DNA of 64,000 nt from Vibrionales bacterium SWAT-3. GTDB taxonomy: Bacteria; Pseudomonadota; Gammaproteobacteria; Enterobacterales; Vibrionaceae. Below, piece by piece: positions 8,842 to 17,663 of the stretch. Within the stretch, counting starts at the first letter, position 1; the number at the start of each line of letters is the position of its first letter. The notes below the pieces were generated by a model that ran no database searches, was not told where the DNA came from, and saw nothing but the letters and a program-made list of their open reading frames with translations. The translations under genes and the position numbers were made by a program. The DNA lies in NCBI GenBank assembly GCA_000169995.1, contig AAZW01000011.1, forward strand, positions 54,455-118,454, written 5' to 3'.

Positions 8842-9807
8842 CTATATCTCGATATTTATTATTTTTCTTATCCACAATGCCCCAATAGCCAGCAAGATAA
8901 CGCCAATACTGACCATCGAGATTCCTCTTGGGTCACTGTATAAGGGCTCTATATATTCGGGGTTAACGAATTTCAGGCCGAAGAACAGAACAAATGGAGA
9001 AAGAGTCAGTATCCAAGCGGACAAGCGACTCTCCGCTGAGAGCGTTTTAATTTTTCTTTCTAATTTAAAGCGGGCTCTTAGTACTTCAGACACTTTTTGC
9101 AGGTTCTCTGAGAGGTTACCCCCTGTCTCTTTCTGTAGCATCACGGCACTGGAGAAAGCCAACATGGAAACCGTTGGAACACGCTCTGTCATCTGCATAA
9201 TCGCGAGCCGTAAATCGTAGCCATAGTTCAGTAAGTTGTAGGTGTTCTTGAACTCAACGCCAATAGGCTCCGGCATCTCTTCACCGACCTCATTGAACGA
9301 CTGAACTATTGGCTGACCAGCCTGTAAAGCCCTTCTGATGATGTCTAACGCTTCGGGAAGCTGCTCCTCAAAACGCGCCATCCTGTATGTCACTCGATTT
9401 TGGACAAACAGGTACGCCACTACCCAAGCAAAGACAAAAGCCGCTACACAAATGAACCACACTTGATTGAGCACCAACGCGACCAAAGCTAATAAAGTAC
9501 CGCAGAGAAAGACGACAAATAGAAAGCGGCTTAAGGTGATCTTGAGGCCAGCTAACTCAAGCATGCGCTTTAAATCAGCCAGAAAAGGAATCACAATGAG
9601 TTTTCGATCAAATGGAGAGAGCTCTTTGTTGTAGTGCTCTTTAAGGAGCGACAAACTCTCTTCATCAATATTTCTTTGTGTCTCTTTTAAACGTCGAGTT
9701 AACTCTTTGTGTTTGGCTTTTTTCCCAGCGGCGGGCAGTAACAAGGCTTGTGAGATAAATAACACCGCGATAAATAATAGGACCAAAGAGACCGTTACGT
9801 TATCCAT
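8842..9807 (-). CDS. tadB: TadB, Flp pilus inner-membrane platform protein
   Basis: About 321 residues with an F-domain: EEQLPEALDIIRRALQAGQP and then LQKETGGNLSENLQKVSEV, the classic TadB signature. Hydrophobic helices lie at the N-terminus, near residues 85-135 and at the C-terminus. I chose the ATG at 9807 because GAGGTG precedes it, 10 bases after the tadA stop; an in-frame extension to 9864 would run into tadA. TadB pairs with TadC as the membrane platform for pilus assembly. Confidence 0.9.
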   Translation of the reverse strand: MDNVTVSLVLLFIAVLFISQALLLPAAGKKAKHKELTRRLKETQRNIDEESLSLLKEHYNKELSPFDRKLIVIPFLADLKRMLELAGLKITLSRFLFVVFLCGTLLALVALVLNQVWFICVAAFVFAWVVAYLFVQNRVTYRMARFEEQLPEALDIIRRALQAGQPIVQSFNEVGEEMPEPIGVEFKNTYNLLNYGYDLRLAIMQMTERVPTVSMLAFSSAVMLQKETGGNLSENLQKVSEVLRARFKLERKIKTLSAESRLSAWILTLSPFVLFFGLKFVNPEYIEPLYSDPRGISMVSIGVILLAIGALWIRKIINIEI

Positions 9808-9817
9808 AATCCGCACC

Positions 9818-11269
9818 TCAACTATGTGACTCAGCAAAGAGTTCAAATGGCAGGTCAAGACCACGCTTAACTAACTGGTCATGCGCCTGAGGAACCACCC
9901 CTGTTGCTGTGTAATAACCTAATATATTGCCGCTCTCATCGACCCCTTGTCGCTGGAATCGAAAGATTTCCGACATGGTGATCACTTCACCTTCCATGCC
10001 ATTGATCTCTTGGATACTGACCATACGGCGCTTACCGTCTTCTTGTCTCTCCATCTGCACCACAAGATGAATTGCTGAAGCAATCTGTGCTCTTAAGTTT
10101 TTAGTCGAAATATTCCATCCCGCCATTGAGAACATGTTCTCAACTCGGCTTAAGGCATCACGGGGGGTATTCGCGTGTATTGTCGCGAGTGAGCCATCAT
10201 GACCCGTATTCATTGCGGCCAACATATCGACCGCTTCGCTACCACGAACCTCCCCTACTACAATGCGGTCTGGTCGCATACGCAGGGTATTTTTTACGAG
10301 TTCACGCTGGCTGATCTCCCCTTTACCTTCTAAGTTCGCAGGACGCGTTTCAAGACGAATTACATGGGGTTGTTGGAGTTGAAGTTCGGCTGAATCTTCA
10401 ATGGTGATAATGCGTTGATCTCGGGGAATAAAGCCTGAAAAGATATTCAATGTGGTCGTTTTACCCGAACCGGTACCACCTGAAATCAAAATATTGAGCT
10501 CCCCTTTTACGGCTGCTTCAACGAATTTAGCCATCTGCGGAGAGGCTGACTTATATTGCAACAAGTTATCCATGGTTAGACTGTCGACAGCAAAGCGTCT
10601 AATGGACACCGACGGGCCATCCAAAGCCAAAGGAGGGATAATTGCGTTTACCCTTGAGCCATCAGCTAGGCGAGCATCCACCATAGGTGATGCTTCATCG
10701 ATTCGACGCCCCACTTGGCTAACAATACGGTCAATGATGTTTCTGAGATGTCGGTCATCTAAAAAGGTATAAGGTGTTTTTTCTAGCTTACCACCACGTT
10801 CGACGAATACATTTTTCGGTCCGTTAACCAGAATATCCGATACCGTTTTATCCGCTAATAACGGCTCTAATGGCCCCAAGCCAAAGACTTCATCTTCAAT
10901 TTGCTTGATCACTCTTTTTCGACCTTCAGCACTCAACGCATGGCTTTGATCATCAGACATTAACTGAACGATCGCTTCATGAAGATCAACTTTCGCACGC
11001 TCTTTATCTAAACTCGAAAGCAGACCAAGATCGAGAGTATCGAGTAGCTGCTTATGGAAGTAATGCTTGATAGAAAGCTCTTGTTCTAAAACTTTCTTAG
11101 CTTCATTAACCGATTTTTCTTGTTCTTCATTAGCATCTAGCCCTTTATGAACCTCAGGCTCATTCGTGACACCTTTAGGAAAGCTGGTAACGTTCTCGCT
11201 CTCTTGCTGCGAAAATTGTTCTACTTTTTTTTCAAACTCTGGGTTTATATTTTTTCGTTTAAAAAACAT
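9818..11269 (-). CDS. tadA: TadA/CpaF, secretion ATPase motor of the Tad pilus
   Basis: A 483-residue GspE/VirB11-type hexameric ATPase. Its variable N-terminus is followed by the core: [16 protein letters not shown], the Walker [24 protein letters not shown] (Asp box), [20 protein letters not shown] (Walker B region) and [13 protein letters not shown] (His box). All catalytic motifs are intact. It powers Flp pilus extension, and probably retraction, at the cytoplasmic face. GAGGG precedes the ATG. It follows tadZ by 33 bases. Confidence 0.95.
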   Translation of the reverse strand: MFFKRKNINPEFEKKVEQFSQQESENVTSFPKGVTNEPEVHKGLDANEEQEKSVNEAKKVLEQELSIKHYFHKQLLDTLDLGLLSSLDKERAKVDLHEAIVQLMSDDQSHALSAEGRKRVIKQIEDEVFGLGPLEPLLADKTVSDILVNGPKNVFVERGGKLEKTPYTFLDDRHLRNIIDRIVSQVGRRIDEASPMVDARLADGSRVNAIIPPLALDGPSVSIRRFAVDSLTMDNLLQYKSASPQMAKFVEAAVKGELNILISGGTGSGKTTTLNIFSGFIPRDQRIITIEDSAELQLQQPHVIRLETRPANLEGKGEISQRELVKNTLRMRPDRIVVGEVRGSEAVDMLAAMNTGHDGSLATIHANTPRDALSRVENMFSMAGWNISTKNLRAQIASAIHLVVQMERQEDGKRRMVSIQEINGMEGEVITMSEIFRFQRQGVDESGNILGYYTATGVVPQAHDQLVKRGLDLPFELFAESHS

Positions 11270-11302
11270 AACAATCCCTCACCTATGCTTTGAACAAACA
11301 GC

Positions 11303-12544
11303 CTATGAAAATATCTTTTTGAGCCAACTCTTCTCTTCCTGCTCTGGTGGAGAAAGAATATGAGACAAGTCAATGATCGAGCGTGTGATAGAGCTTTTCT
11401 TCTTAGATTCCACTAAAGGCTGGCCAAGGTTGGCACTTTCTAATGCCACCTTGAAATCATTGGGCATGACATGAATATCGTGCTTGCCAACGGTTTGTTC
11501 TATATCTGATAACTTGATGGTTTGTCGCTTCTCGTAGCGATTAACGATGATCTCAATCGAATCTTGTTGTAAGCCATATTCGAACTTAAGCGTTCTTATT
11601 AAGCGGTTACTGTTTTTGACAGACACTAAAGTTTGCTGGGTAACGAGCAACACCTTAGTGGCTGGTGAGATCGCCGACGCAAAGATATGATCTAAACCTC
11701 GCGAGAAGTCGATAATGATGTAACGGTAGAAACGGCGCAACACAGGCAGCAGCTTGCCAATTTTCTGGGCATGCTCATAATCATCCGCGTTATTTTCGTG
11801 TTTGAAGCTTAAGATGTGTAACCCTGAACTATGCTTATTCACTAAACTACTCAAAGACATATCATCCAAATCATTCGAGCTGTCGATGGCATCTGAAATG
11901 CTGTAACTAGGGGAAAGGTTCAAATATTCAGGGATAACACCGAATTGGAGGTCAATATCGAGCAAAAGCACTTCGTCTGGGTGATAACTCGCGATTTCAA
12001 CCGCGGTATTCAAGGCTAATGTTGTCGCCCCCATGCCCCCCTTGGTGTTAATAAACAGGAAGACTTCTCCGTAGCTCGAGTTTTCAATTTTTTCAGCTGC
12101 GGTTTTCTTAAGTAGCGGCAATAATCCGGAAATTGAAATGTCGTGAGATAGAAAGTCCGACGCACCAAGTCTCAATGCGATTTTCAATGAACCATTGTCA
12201 CTTTCATCACCAAATACAACCAAAGACAAGTCATGCTCTTCTAACTGCAAATTATAACTTTGCAGATCGACCATTTTCTGAGCCCAGCCGCCACTCGCTT
12301 CAACAAAAATAAGGTCCGGTGCATCTAAGTTTTTCAGATACTCTTCCGTCATACCTAGTAGCGAAAAGGAGTCAATGTGTACATTTCGGCAGCGCTTCAA
12401 CTGCTGTCTCATATGGACATGAAAATGCTCATTGTTATAGATGAGCCAGACGTTCAAGTTCGTCTTCAGGCGAATTGCATCGTCTTCATTAGGTAAAATA
12501 TCAATTGCTTCGCCCATACTCCCACCTATCTTCATTTCGGACAT
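11303..12544 (-). CDS. tadZ: TadZ/CpaE, atypical-receiver ParA-like localisation ATPase
   Basis: A 413-residue protein. Residues about 25-150 resemble a receiver domain. Residues about 160-410 form a MinD/ParA-like ATPase with the deviant P-loop NTKGGMGATT, in which the usual second lysine is alanine, as in characterised TadZ proteins. Further motifs are LLLDIDLQFG and IIIDFSRG. TadZ marks the cell position where the pilus machine assembles. A 184-bp gap separates it from the upstream lipoprotein gene, wider than elsewhere in the operon, and holds a perfect inverted repeat at 12599-12617, so a secondary promoter is possible. Confidence 0.88.
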   Translation of the reverse strand: MSEMKIGGSMGEAIDILPNEDDAIRLKTNLNVWLIYNNEHFHVHMRQQLKRCRNVHIDSFSLLGMTEEYLKNLDAPDLIFVEASGGWAQKMVDLQSYNLQLEEHDLSLVVFGDESDNGSLKIALRLGASDFLSHDISISGLLPLLKKTAAEKIENSSYGEVFLFINTKGGMGATTLALNTAVEIASYHPDEVLLLDIDLQFGVIPEYLNLSPSYSISDAIDSSNDLDDMSLSSLVNKHSSGLHILSFKHENNADDYEHAQKIGKLLPVLRRFYRYIIIDFSRGLDHIFASAISPATKVLLVTQQTLVSVKNSNRLIRTLKFEYGLQQDSIEIIVNRYEKRQTIKLSDIEQTVGKHDIHVMPNDFKVALESANLGQPLVESKKKSSITRSIIDLSHILSPPEQEEKSWLKKIFS

Positions 12545-12598
12545 CTTGTCCTATATCATCGAAGCCTAACGTTTATGCTTAAGAGCAATCTCTCTAAC

Positions 12599-12617
12599 GA
12601 TGTAACCCAATTACATC
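12599..12617. promoter_or_regulatory. Perfect 7-bp inverted repeat upstream of tadZ
   Basis: GATGTAA, five bases, TTACATC. It lies 55 bases upstream of the tadZ start in the widest gap of the tad operon. It could be a protein-binding site or a small RNA hairpin. Function is inferred from position only. Confidence 0.35.
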
Positions 12618-12728
12618 CATGATTGTATGTATGGCTCACTGAACAAAAGTCATAAGATCCAATTCACCCTAAATAGGTTTTTAAGCATATTTTTACTAGC
12701 TCCCACCGCTAGCATCTCTTCACCTGTG

Positions 12729-12977
12729 TTAATTAAAGCTTTGTAGAACCTGACTATTATTACCGGTAAGGTCCTCATCACCTTTGCCCACATAGGCGTC
12801 GTAGCCCGCTTGCATCCGCTCACCGGTACCATCAGGTAACACCTGTAGATTCTCTTGAGTCGCATTCGGGTTGTATGTTTGTTCCATCTTCAACTGAGCA
12901 ACCGACTGCCCTAACCTAGCGTCATTCGCACAACCCACTAATACCAACGTGAGAAAGACCATCATTGTTCTAATCAT
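12729..12977 (-). CDS. Small putative lipoprotein of the tad locus
   Basis: An 82-residue protein. MIRTMMVFLTLVLVGCAND gives a signal peptide with lipobox LVGC at about residues 13-16. The mature part is short, polar and has no domain I recognise. AGGAG precedes the ATG at 12977; an in-frame extension to 13091 overlaps the secretin gene and is not favoured. It starts 10 bases after the secretin stop, the position held by outer-membrane accessory genes (such as rcpB or pilotin-type genes) in other tad loci. A role in secretin assembly is inferred only from location and lipidation. Confidence 0.72.
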   Translation of the reverse strand: MIRTMMVFLTLVLVGCANDARLGQSVAQLKMEQTYNPNATQENLQVLPDGTGERMQAGYDAYVGKGDEDLTGNNSQVLQSFN

Positions 12978-12987
12978 ATCTATCTCC

Positions 12988-14445
12988 TTACAAGTCATGA
13001 CCAAATGAGCCTTCACTACCACCATCGGTTGGCGTGATATCTTTGGCTGCACTTGCACTACTGTTGTCTTCAGAATCAGAAGGCTCCGCAATGTATGCGC
13101 TTCGACCTAATAAGTAGTATTCCAAATCATTAGGATCGACAAACGCATCGGTTGGCAGTGTCACTTTGCTTCTGTCTACGGGTTTGGCGAGTCTAGGGGT
13201 AACAAGGATAACTAGCTCAGTTTCACCAGAGACATACTCTTGGCTATTGAATAACTGCCCCAAAATAGGCACGTCACCGATACCTAGCATTTTGTTACTA
13301 ATGTCTCGAACATTTTCACTCAATAGCCCCGCGATACCGATGGTTTGTCCATCAGCAAGCTCAAGTGTTGAAGATGCACTGCGACGTGTGATTGGCGGAA
13401 TAAAGTAAGTCGCATTGGTAGTACCAGGATCAATCGTTAGCGAGCTGCTATTCGCAATTTCACTCACATCAACAGCAAGGTTTAGGTTTATTTTTTGGTC
13501 ACTAAGTACAGTAGGAATAAACTTCAAGCCGACCCCATATTCTTTATATTCAATGGTAATCCCATCATCATCCGGAACAGGGATTGGGAACTCACCCCCC
13601 GCTAAGAACTCGGCTTTTGAGCCGCTCAAAGCCGTTAAATTAGGTTCTGCCAACACTTTAGCTACGCCGTTCTGTTTCGAGACATCAAGTGCGAAGGTGA
13701 ACAAGGTGTTACTGTCGATAAAGGAACCTAAAATCCCGTAATCGGTTGAAGTTGGAATATCAAAGATTGGTGTGGCACCTAATACACCAGCTGGTACCGA
13801 TGCACCACCCCATGAAAAATTAGAGCCGCTGGTTTGGAAGAAATGGAAATTGGCATCAAACTTTCTCACCAGACTACGCTGAACCTCGGCAACCGTGACC
13901 TCTAACATCACTTGCTGAGCACCACCGATCGACATCAAATTGATCACCCCTGTCGCAGCGGCTTGCTCACTACCACTCTCTTTCGTTTCGTCAGCAGCCT
14001 GCCCTGCGGCATAGGTTTCAGCAATTCTCATCGCTACATTCATCTTCTGTTGATTGCTAATTTGCCCACTCAACAACAAGCGATTCTGTGCGCTGTGCAC
14101 CTCAATAGTTTCATCAGGAAGAAACTCATACAGCTTGGCTTTCAAACTATTAAGATCATGCGTGACCTCAATGTTGATCGACTCAATCAACTGGCCTCGA
14201 GCGTCCCACGCCATCAGGTTGGTCGCACCTAACTTCTTACCGATTAAAAAGACTTCGTTAGATTTCAAAATGACGATGTCCAATACCTCTGGATCACCGA
14301 GGGAAACCTTGCTCGCCTTCCCAGAAAGCACCACATGAGTAGATTTATGGTGAGGCACCGTAACTGTTTTTCCCGTTTGCAATGCAGAAAAACTGGCAGT
14401 AGAAAAGCAAATCAGGCTAAAAATACACGTTATTATTGTTTTCAT
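12988..14445 (-). CDS. rcpA: RcpA/CpaC, outer-membrane secretin of the Tad pilus
   Basis: A 485-residue secretin. A signal peptide (residues 1-20) is followed by the pilus-specific N-domain, with the VVLSGKASKVSLGDPEVLDI signature. A BON-like segment near residues 90-130 comes next. The secretin domain spans about 180-440, with LAEPNLTALSGSKAEFLAGG, GVGLKFIPTV and TELVILVTPRLA. It forms the outer-membrane channel for the Flp fibre. GAGGTGAG precedes the ATG. It lies 8 bases after rcpC. Motifs are intact. Confidence 0.93.
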   Translation of the reverse strand: MKTIITCIFSLICFSTASFSALQTGKTVTVPHHKSTHVVLSGKASKVSLGDPEVLDIVILKSNEVFLIGKKLGATNLMAWDARGQLIESINIEVTHDLNSLKAKLYEFLPDETIEVHSAQNRLLLSGQISNQQKMNVAMRIAETYAAGQAADETKESGSEQAAATGVINLMSIGGAQQVMLEVTVAEVQRSLVRKFDANFHFFQTSGSNFSWGGASVPAGVLGATPIFDIPTSTDYGILGSFIDSNTLFTFALDVSKQNGVAKVLAEPNLTALSGSKAEFLAGGEFPIPVPDDDGITIEYKEYGVGLKFIPTVLSDQKINLNLAVDVSEIANSSSLTIDPGTTNATYFIPPITRRSASSTLELADGQTIGIAGLLSENVRDISNKMLGIGDVPILGQLFNSQEYVSGETELVILVTPRLAKPVDRSKVTLPTDAFVDPNDLEYYLLGRSAYIAEPSDSEDNSSASAAKDITPTDGGSEGSFGHDL

Positions 14446-14453
14446 AACTCACC

Positions 14454-15203
14454 TCAATCCTTAACGCGAACGTTGGAGGTTTCTGTACCCTTGATAATGG
14501 TCACGCTTGGTCTAGGCACATATCGACGAACCACTTTTTTCTCAACTTCGTGTGGGTTTCTCAAAGTAAGCTGAATACTGCCTTTGCTTTTAGCCGTTAG
14601 AAGCTTTTCTGCATCTTTGGGCGTTACCTCGAGGGTCACCGCACGAACAATAATGGGACTGTTTTCTTTAGTTCTGGCAGTTTGGTCGACCGCTAATACT
14701 TTTATGTCTTTCAACACGGTTTGCGTCGCCGCCGAGTTTTTCCCATAAGAGACGGTATTCAAGATATCGACCTTATTACCCGGCAGTAAGAACCCCGCAA
14801 CACCAATAACATCATCTACTCGAATCGTTACCGCGCGCTTATTTTCTGGTATGAGCGCCGCTAGTGTGGAGCCCTCACCTGGAACCGTAAAGCGCAGCTT
14901 ATGGAGCACTTCTCCAGCATAAATAGTGTTAGCAACCACCTTTCCGATAAGCTCTTCCTTATCCGAATAGTTATTTTCATTGATCCAATCAACTTCCATT
15001 AACTTGGTTGTTAAGAACTGCTCTTCGATGACGGTTCCTGCTTCGATCTCTTGAGACGCTACGACAACAGGGTGACGTTCAACCTTTTCGACCTCAATAG
15101 TCGGTTGAACTTGATCGTCCATCCATTGCTTAGCGAAAAATACCGCCGCCAAGCCAAATACAACGGACAATAAAAACAGTAGGAAAACCTGACTCTTATT
15201 CAT
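14454..15203 (-). CDS. rcpC: RcpC/CpaB, periplasmic Flp pilus assembly protein
   Basis: About 249 residues. One N-terminal membrane helix (MNKSQVFLLFLLSVVFGLAA) is followed by a SAF domain near residues 45-110 (HPVVVASQEIEAGTVI, VAGFLLPGNKVDIL) and the CpaB C-terminal region. Homologues associate with the secretin and aid pilus assembly. The ATG at 15203 overlaps the stop of the upstream ATPase gene by 8 bases and has GAGGACGAG before it; I prefer it to the longer reading from 15224. Confidence 0.88.
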   Translation of the reverse strand: MNKSQVFLLFLLSVVFGLAAVFFAKQWMDDQVQPTIEVEKVERHPVVVASQEIEAGTVIEEQFLTTKLMEVDWINENNYSDKEELIGKVVANTIYAGEVLHKLRFTVPGEGSTLAALIPENKRAVTIRVDDVIGVAGFLLPGNKVDILNTVSYGKNSAATQTVLKDIKVLAVDQTARTKENSPIIVRAVTLEVTPKDAEKLLTAKSKGSIQLTLRNPHEVEKKVVRRYVPRPSVTIIKGTETSNVRVKD

Positions 15204-16545
15204 TATTCTCGTCCTCGTGTCCATCAGAGGTAAAATAGACTTCCCATGCCATGGAAAGAATGTCGAATGTGATTACGGGCGGGAGTTGTTCAAACGAAAG
15301 AATATCTTTGCTGATACCAACAAGATCTTTCGGCAAACAAGGAAACAGTGGCACCTTATAAAGGGTATGCATTTGCGACAAACGCTCAAAGAATCCATCT
15401 TGAAGCTCTAATTCTTTTTCAGCGACAACGCTCATCCATAGCGACTCATAATCACGTTGAACTAGAGGTTTAAATTCAATTTTGTAACCCAAGCGGCGTA
15501 AAAAGGCAGGATCACTGATCTTCTCTGGATTTAAGTTAGTAGAAAAAGCAAGGGTAAGTACAAACGGCATCGTCACTTGTTGACCATTAGGTAACGACAG
15601 ATAATCAAAGTAATACTCCATCGGTACAATCCAACGATTTAGCAGATTATCGACAGGCATTGGTTGTCGCCCGAGATCATCAATAATCAAAATACCGTTA
15701 TTGGCCATCATTTGTAGAGGCGCTAACCACACTCGGCTATGCTCCGAGTGATTGACTTCGAGCATATCCATTGTTAACTCACCGCCAACCTGAATATTTG
15801 GTCGCTCACAATTGAGCCAGCGCTTGTCATACTGATCTTTCAGTGAAATAACCGTTTCAGTGCCGTTACGATCTAGCGGTTTATGATGTTGCGTAGAGAA
15901 CACTTTAATAATATTGCCAAACGCATAGACTGCATAAGGAATGAAGACCGAGGTATGAAGCGCATTAACAATACGTGTAGCAACAAATGTTTTCCCAGTA
16001 CCGGCATGCCCGTACAAAAGCAGCGCACGGCCAGAGTTAATAGCAGGCCCCAATACCGAGATCATTTTATCAACGCCATAAACATCACTCAGCGCTGCTT
16101 CAACATCAGGCCTTGTCACTAATTCAGCCCTCAAGTCCTGCTGTCTCACAATATCACTGTACTGAGCGAGCGATACGGGAGCAGGCCCAAGATAAGCATC
16201 CCGATTGAAGGCAAGATCGGCTTCTTCCATTCCCTTTTCAGATAAAGAGTAACGCACATGGCTGTGTGACGAAGATTCGAGAGACAAGGCTGACGTTGGT
16301 TGAAAAACTTCGATCAGTGATTTTTGTCTAAGCACCGCAAGCCCATTCTCGACAATATGTGTAACCACACACAAGTAATTCGAAAGCTCTAATACATCTG
16401 ACTTAGGGTAAGCAGATAAGTGCTTAAGCAATAGGTTTTCAATAACAACCTCTGGTACACCGAGCATTTCAATGGAGGTAGGCACCATTGGTGATGAGAT
16501 TTGAGGCCTCAAGTTACTAGGGGACGGGATCCCTCTGATGTCCAT
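15196..16545 (-). CDS. AAA+ ATPase encoded inside the tad operon
   Basis: About 449 residues. The Walker A motif LLYGHAGTGKTFVATRI lies near residue 180 and Walker B GILIIDDLGRQ near residue 275. A sensor-type stretch follows (FVLTLAFSTNLNPEKISDPA, then FLRRLGYKIEFKP). The N-terminal 130 residues hold a winged-helix-like segment that I cannot assign. It is not one of the standard tad genes, yet it lies between tadV and rcpC and overlaps rcpC by 8 bases, so it is presumably part of the machine or its control. The start at 16545 has GGAGAGG upstream; an ATG at 16560 is also possible. Exact role unknown. Confidence 0.7.
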   Translation of the reverse strand: MDIRGIPSPSNLRPQISSPMVPTSIEMLGVPEVVIENLLLKHLSAYPKSDVLELSNYLCVVTHIVENGLAVLRQKSLIEVFQPTSALSLESSSHSHVRYSLSEKGMEEADLAFNRDAYLGPAPVSLAQYSDIVRQQDLRAELVTRPDVEAALSDVYGVDKMISVLGPAINSGRALLLYGHAGTGKTFVATRIVNALHTSVFIPYAVYAFGNIIKVFSTQHHKPLDRNGTETVISLKDQYDKRWLNCERPNIQVGGELTMDMLEVNHSEHSRVWLAPLQMMANNGILIIDDLGRQPMPVDNLLNRWIVPMEYYFDYLSLPNGQQVTMPFVLTLAFSTNLNPEKISDPAFLRRLGYKIEFKPLVQRDYESLWMSVVAEKELELQDGFFERLSQMHTLYKVPLFPCLPKDLVGISKDILSFEQLPPVITFDILSMAWEVYFTSDGHEDENNE

Positions 16546-16588
16546 ATACAACCTCTCCATAAAAACCAATCAAGCGATTGACCTCTCT

Positions 16589-17119
16589 TCAAGTAAAATA
16601 ACTGTACATCGCTAAACCTATTACCACAGAAGGCGCAAAAGGCATCGTCACTTTATTTGAATACCGGTTATGTAAAACAGGTTGATCTTTTATAACTGGA
16701 GACATACCACTAATTAACATCAACTTTTCTTGGAAATACCCTTTAACAGTGAGTGCACTATTATTTGCAAGGTTATACAACAAATAAAAAGTACCTATTA
16801 CCCCTGAAGAAATAAGTATAAAATAAGAAACATCAAGCAATGAACCCCACCCAATATACAACCCAATAACACCCAACAACTTCACATCTCCTGGGGACAT
16901 AGCCCTCAAGAAATACAAAGCTAAACCAGAAAAGAAAAAAACCACCAAACCAAAAAAAGAAACGGCAAGCGAATCCCAAGTAAATCCACCATTAATTAAT
17001 GATATAAAGTAAATAAAGACTAATAAAATCAAGATTCTATTTGGTATTATATTTTCTTTAACATCAAATACCGATATAACAATCAATAGCGCCCAAAAAA
17101 CTAGAGATTCACTTATCAT
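16589..17119 (-). CDS. tadV: TadV/CpaA, prepilin peptidase (A24 aspartic protease)
   Basis: A 176-residue membrane protease with about six helices. The two catalytic aspartates of the A24 family are present: D19 in VISVFDVKENIIPNR and D78 in AMSPGDVKLLG (the GxD-type motif). It removes the leader peptides of the Flp pilins and TadE/TadF pseudopilins at the inner membrane. It starts 4 bases after the stop of the second pilin gene. Length is normal for the short, methylase-free TadV class. Confidence 0.92.
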   Translation of the reverse strand: MISESLVFWALLIVISVFDVKENIIPNRILILLVFIYFISLINGGFTWDSLAVSFFGLVVFFFSGLALYFLRAMSPGDVKLLGVIGLYIGWGSLLDVSYFILISSGVIGTFYLLYNLANNSALTVKGYFQEKLMLISGMSPVIKDQPVLHNRYSNKVTMPFAPSVVIGLAMYSYFT

Positions 17120-17123
17120 TCAT

Positions 17124-17276
17124 TTATACACCTGAAACAATCATGACAAACTTACTGATTAATGCCGTAGCTATACCTGAGAATATTGCCCAAGAAAGCA
17201 GAACAAGCACTGCCGCACCAATGATGTATTCAACAATGGTGAAGCCTTTCTGCATTTTAATTCTCTTTAACAACAT
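17124..17276 (-). CDS. Second, divergent Flp-type prepilin (50 residues)
   Basis: Translation from 17276 gives a 50-residue peptide beginning MLLKRIKMQKGFTIVEYIIG. It has the Flp processing motif: a basic leader, G then F at the cleavage point, then glutamate-tyrosine at mature positions 5-6, and a single hydrophobic helix. It follows the first pilin stop by 5 bases and precedes tadV by 4 bases. It resembles the first pilin in the helix (EY-IIGAAVLVL against EY-VIGAAMLVL) but lacks its hydrophilic C-terminal tail. A shorter start at 17255 is possible. It may be a minor pilin. No strong ribosome-binding site is seen, suggesting coupling to flp. Confidence 0.75.
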   Translation of the reverse strand: MLLKRIKMQKGFTIVEYIIGAAVLVLLSWAIFSGIATALISKFVMIVSGV

Positions 17277-17281
17277 AGCGA

Positions 17282-17470
17282 CTATGGAGCAGTTGTCGTA
17301 CTTATCGCGTTCACAATAGCACTGAGTTTGTTCGACAATGTATTACCGATCCCGGAAAATATTGTAGTCAGACCAAGAACAAGCATGGCAGCACCAATTA
17401 CATACTCGATAACAGTAAGACCTTCTTCATCATTCATGAATTCTTTACAACTTTTCAAAAACTTACTCAT
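17282..17470 (-). CDS. flp: Flp major prepilin (type IVb)
   Basis: A 62-residue prepilin. The leader MSKFLKSCKEFMNDEEG is cut before LTVIEYVIGA, giving the canonical Flp motif with E at +5 and Y at +6. A single hydrophobic helix follows, then a small polar tail ending in TTTAP that could carry O-linked modification. AGGAGA precedes the ATG. It is the first gene of the long tad operon, with a perfect inverted repeat in its leader. It is presumably the main subunit of the adhesive fibre. Confidence 0.93.
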   Translation of the reverse strand: MSKFLKSCKEFMNDEEGLTVIEYVIGAAMLVLGLTTIFSGIGNTLSNKLSAIVNAISTTTAP

Positions 17471-17492
17471 GAGAATCTCTCCTTGATTTACA

Positions 17493-17514
17493 TTACAGGT
17501 TTATTTACCTGTAA
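17493..17514. promoter_or_regulatory. Perfect 8-bp inverted repeat in the flp leader
   Basis: TTACAGGT, six bases, ACCTGTAA. It ends 22 bases upstream of the flp start codon and lies just before the AGGAGA ribosome-binding site. It could fold into an mRNA hairpin that controls translation or stability of the pilin message, or be an operator. Direct sequence observation; function inferred. Confidence 0.55.
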
Positions 17515-17542
17515 ACTAAATCTAGAGCTCAACGTTATATTC

Positions 17543-17620
17543 GGTTAGGATTTTCTTGCTATTTACTTGCACTTTTTTGTTGTACTTCTAATCTCTGTAA
17601 TAAATACCTTATTCCTAACC
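17543..17620. promoter_or_regulatory. Inverted half-sites in the flp/araC-type divergent promoter
   Basis: GGTTAGGA at 17543-17550 and its exact complement TCCTAACC at 17613-17620 face each other across 62 bases in the divergent region between flp and the AraC-type regulator. Two spaced 8-mers in a 193-bp regulatory region could be binding half-sites for that regulator. Chance occurrence cannot be excluded. Confidence 0.3.
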
Positions 17621-17663
17621 CCCTCGCCTCTGGTTATTTAAATATGACACTGGTTTAATAAAA

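Noticed and set aside
12650..12865. 71-residue open frame on the minus strand
   Set aside because: It overlaps the small lipoprotein gene in another frame, has no ribosome-binding site and shows no domain.
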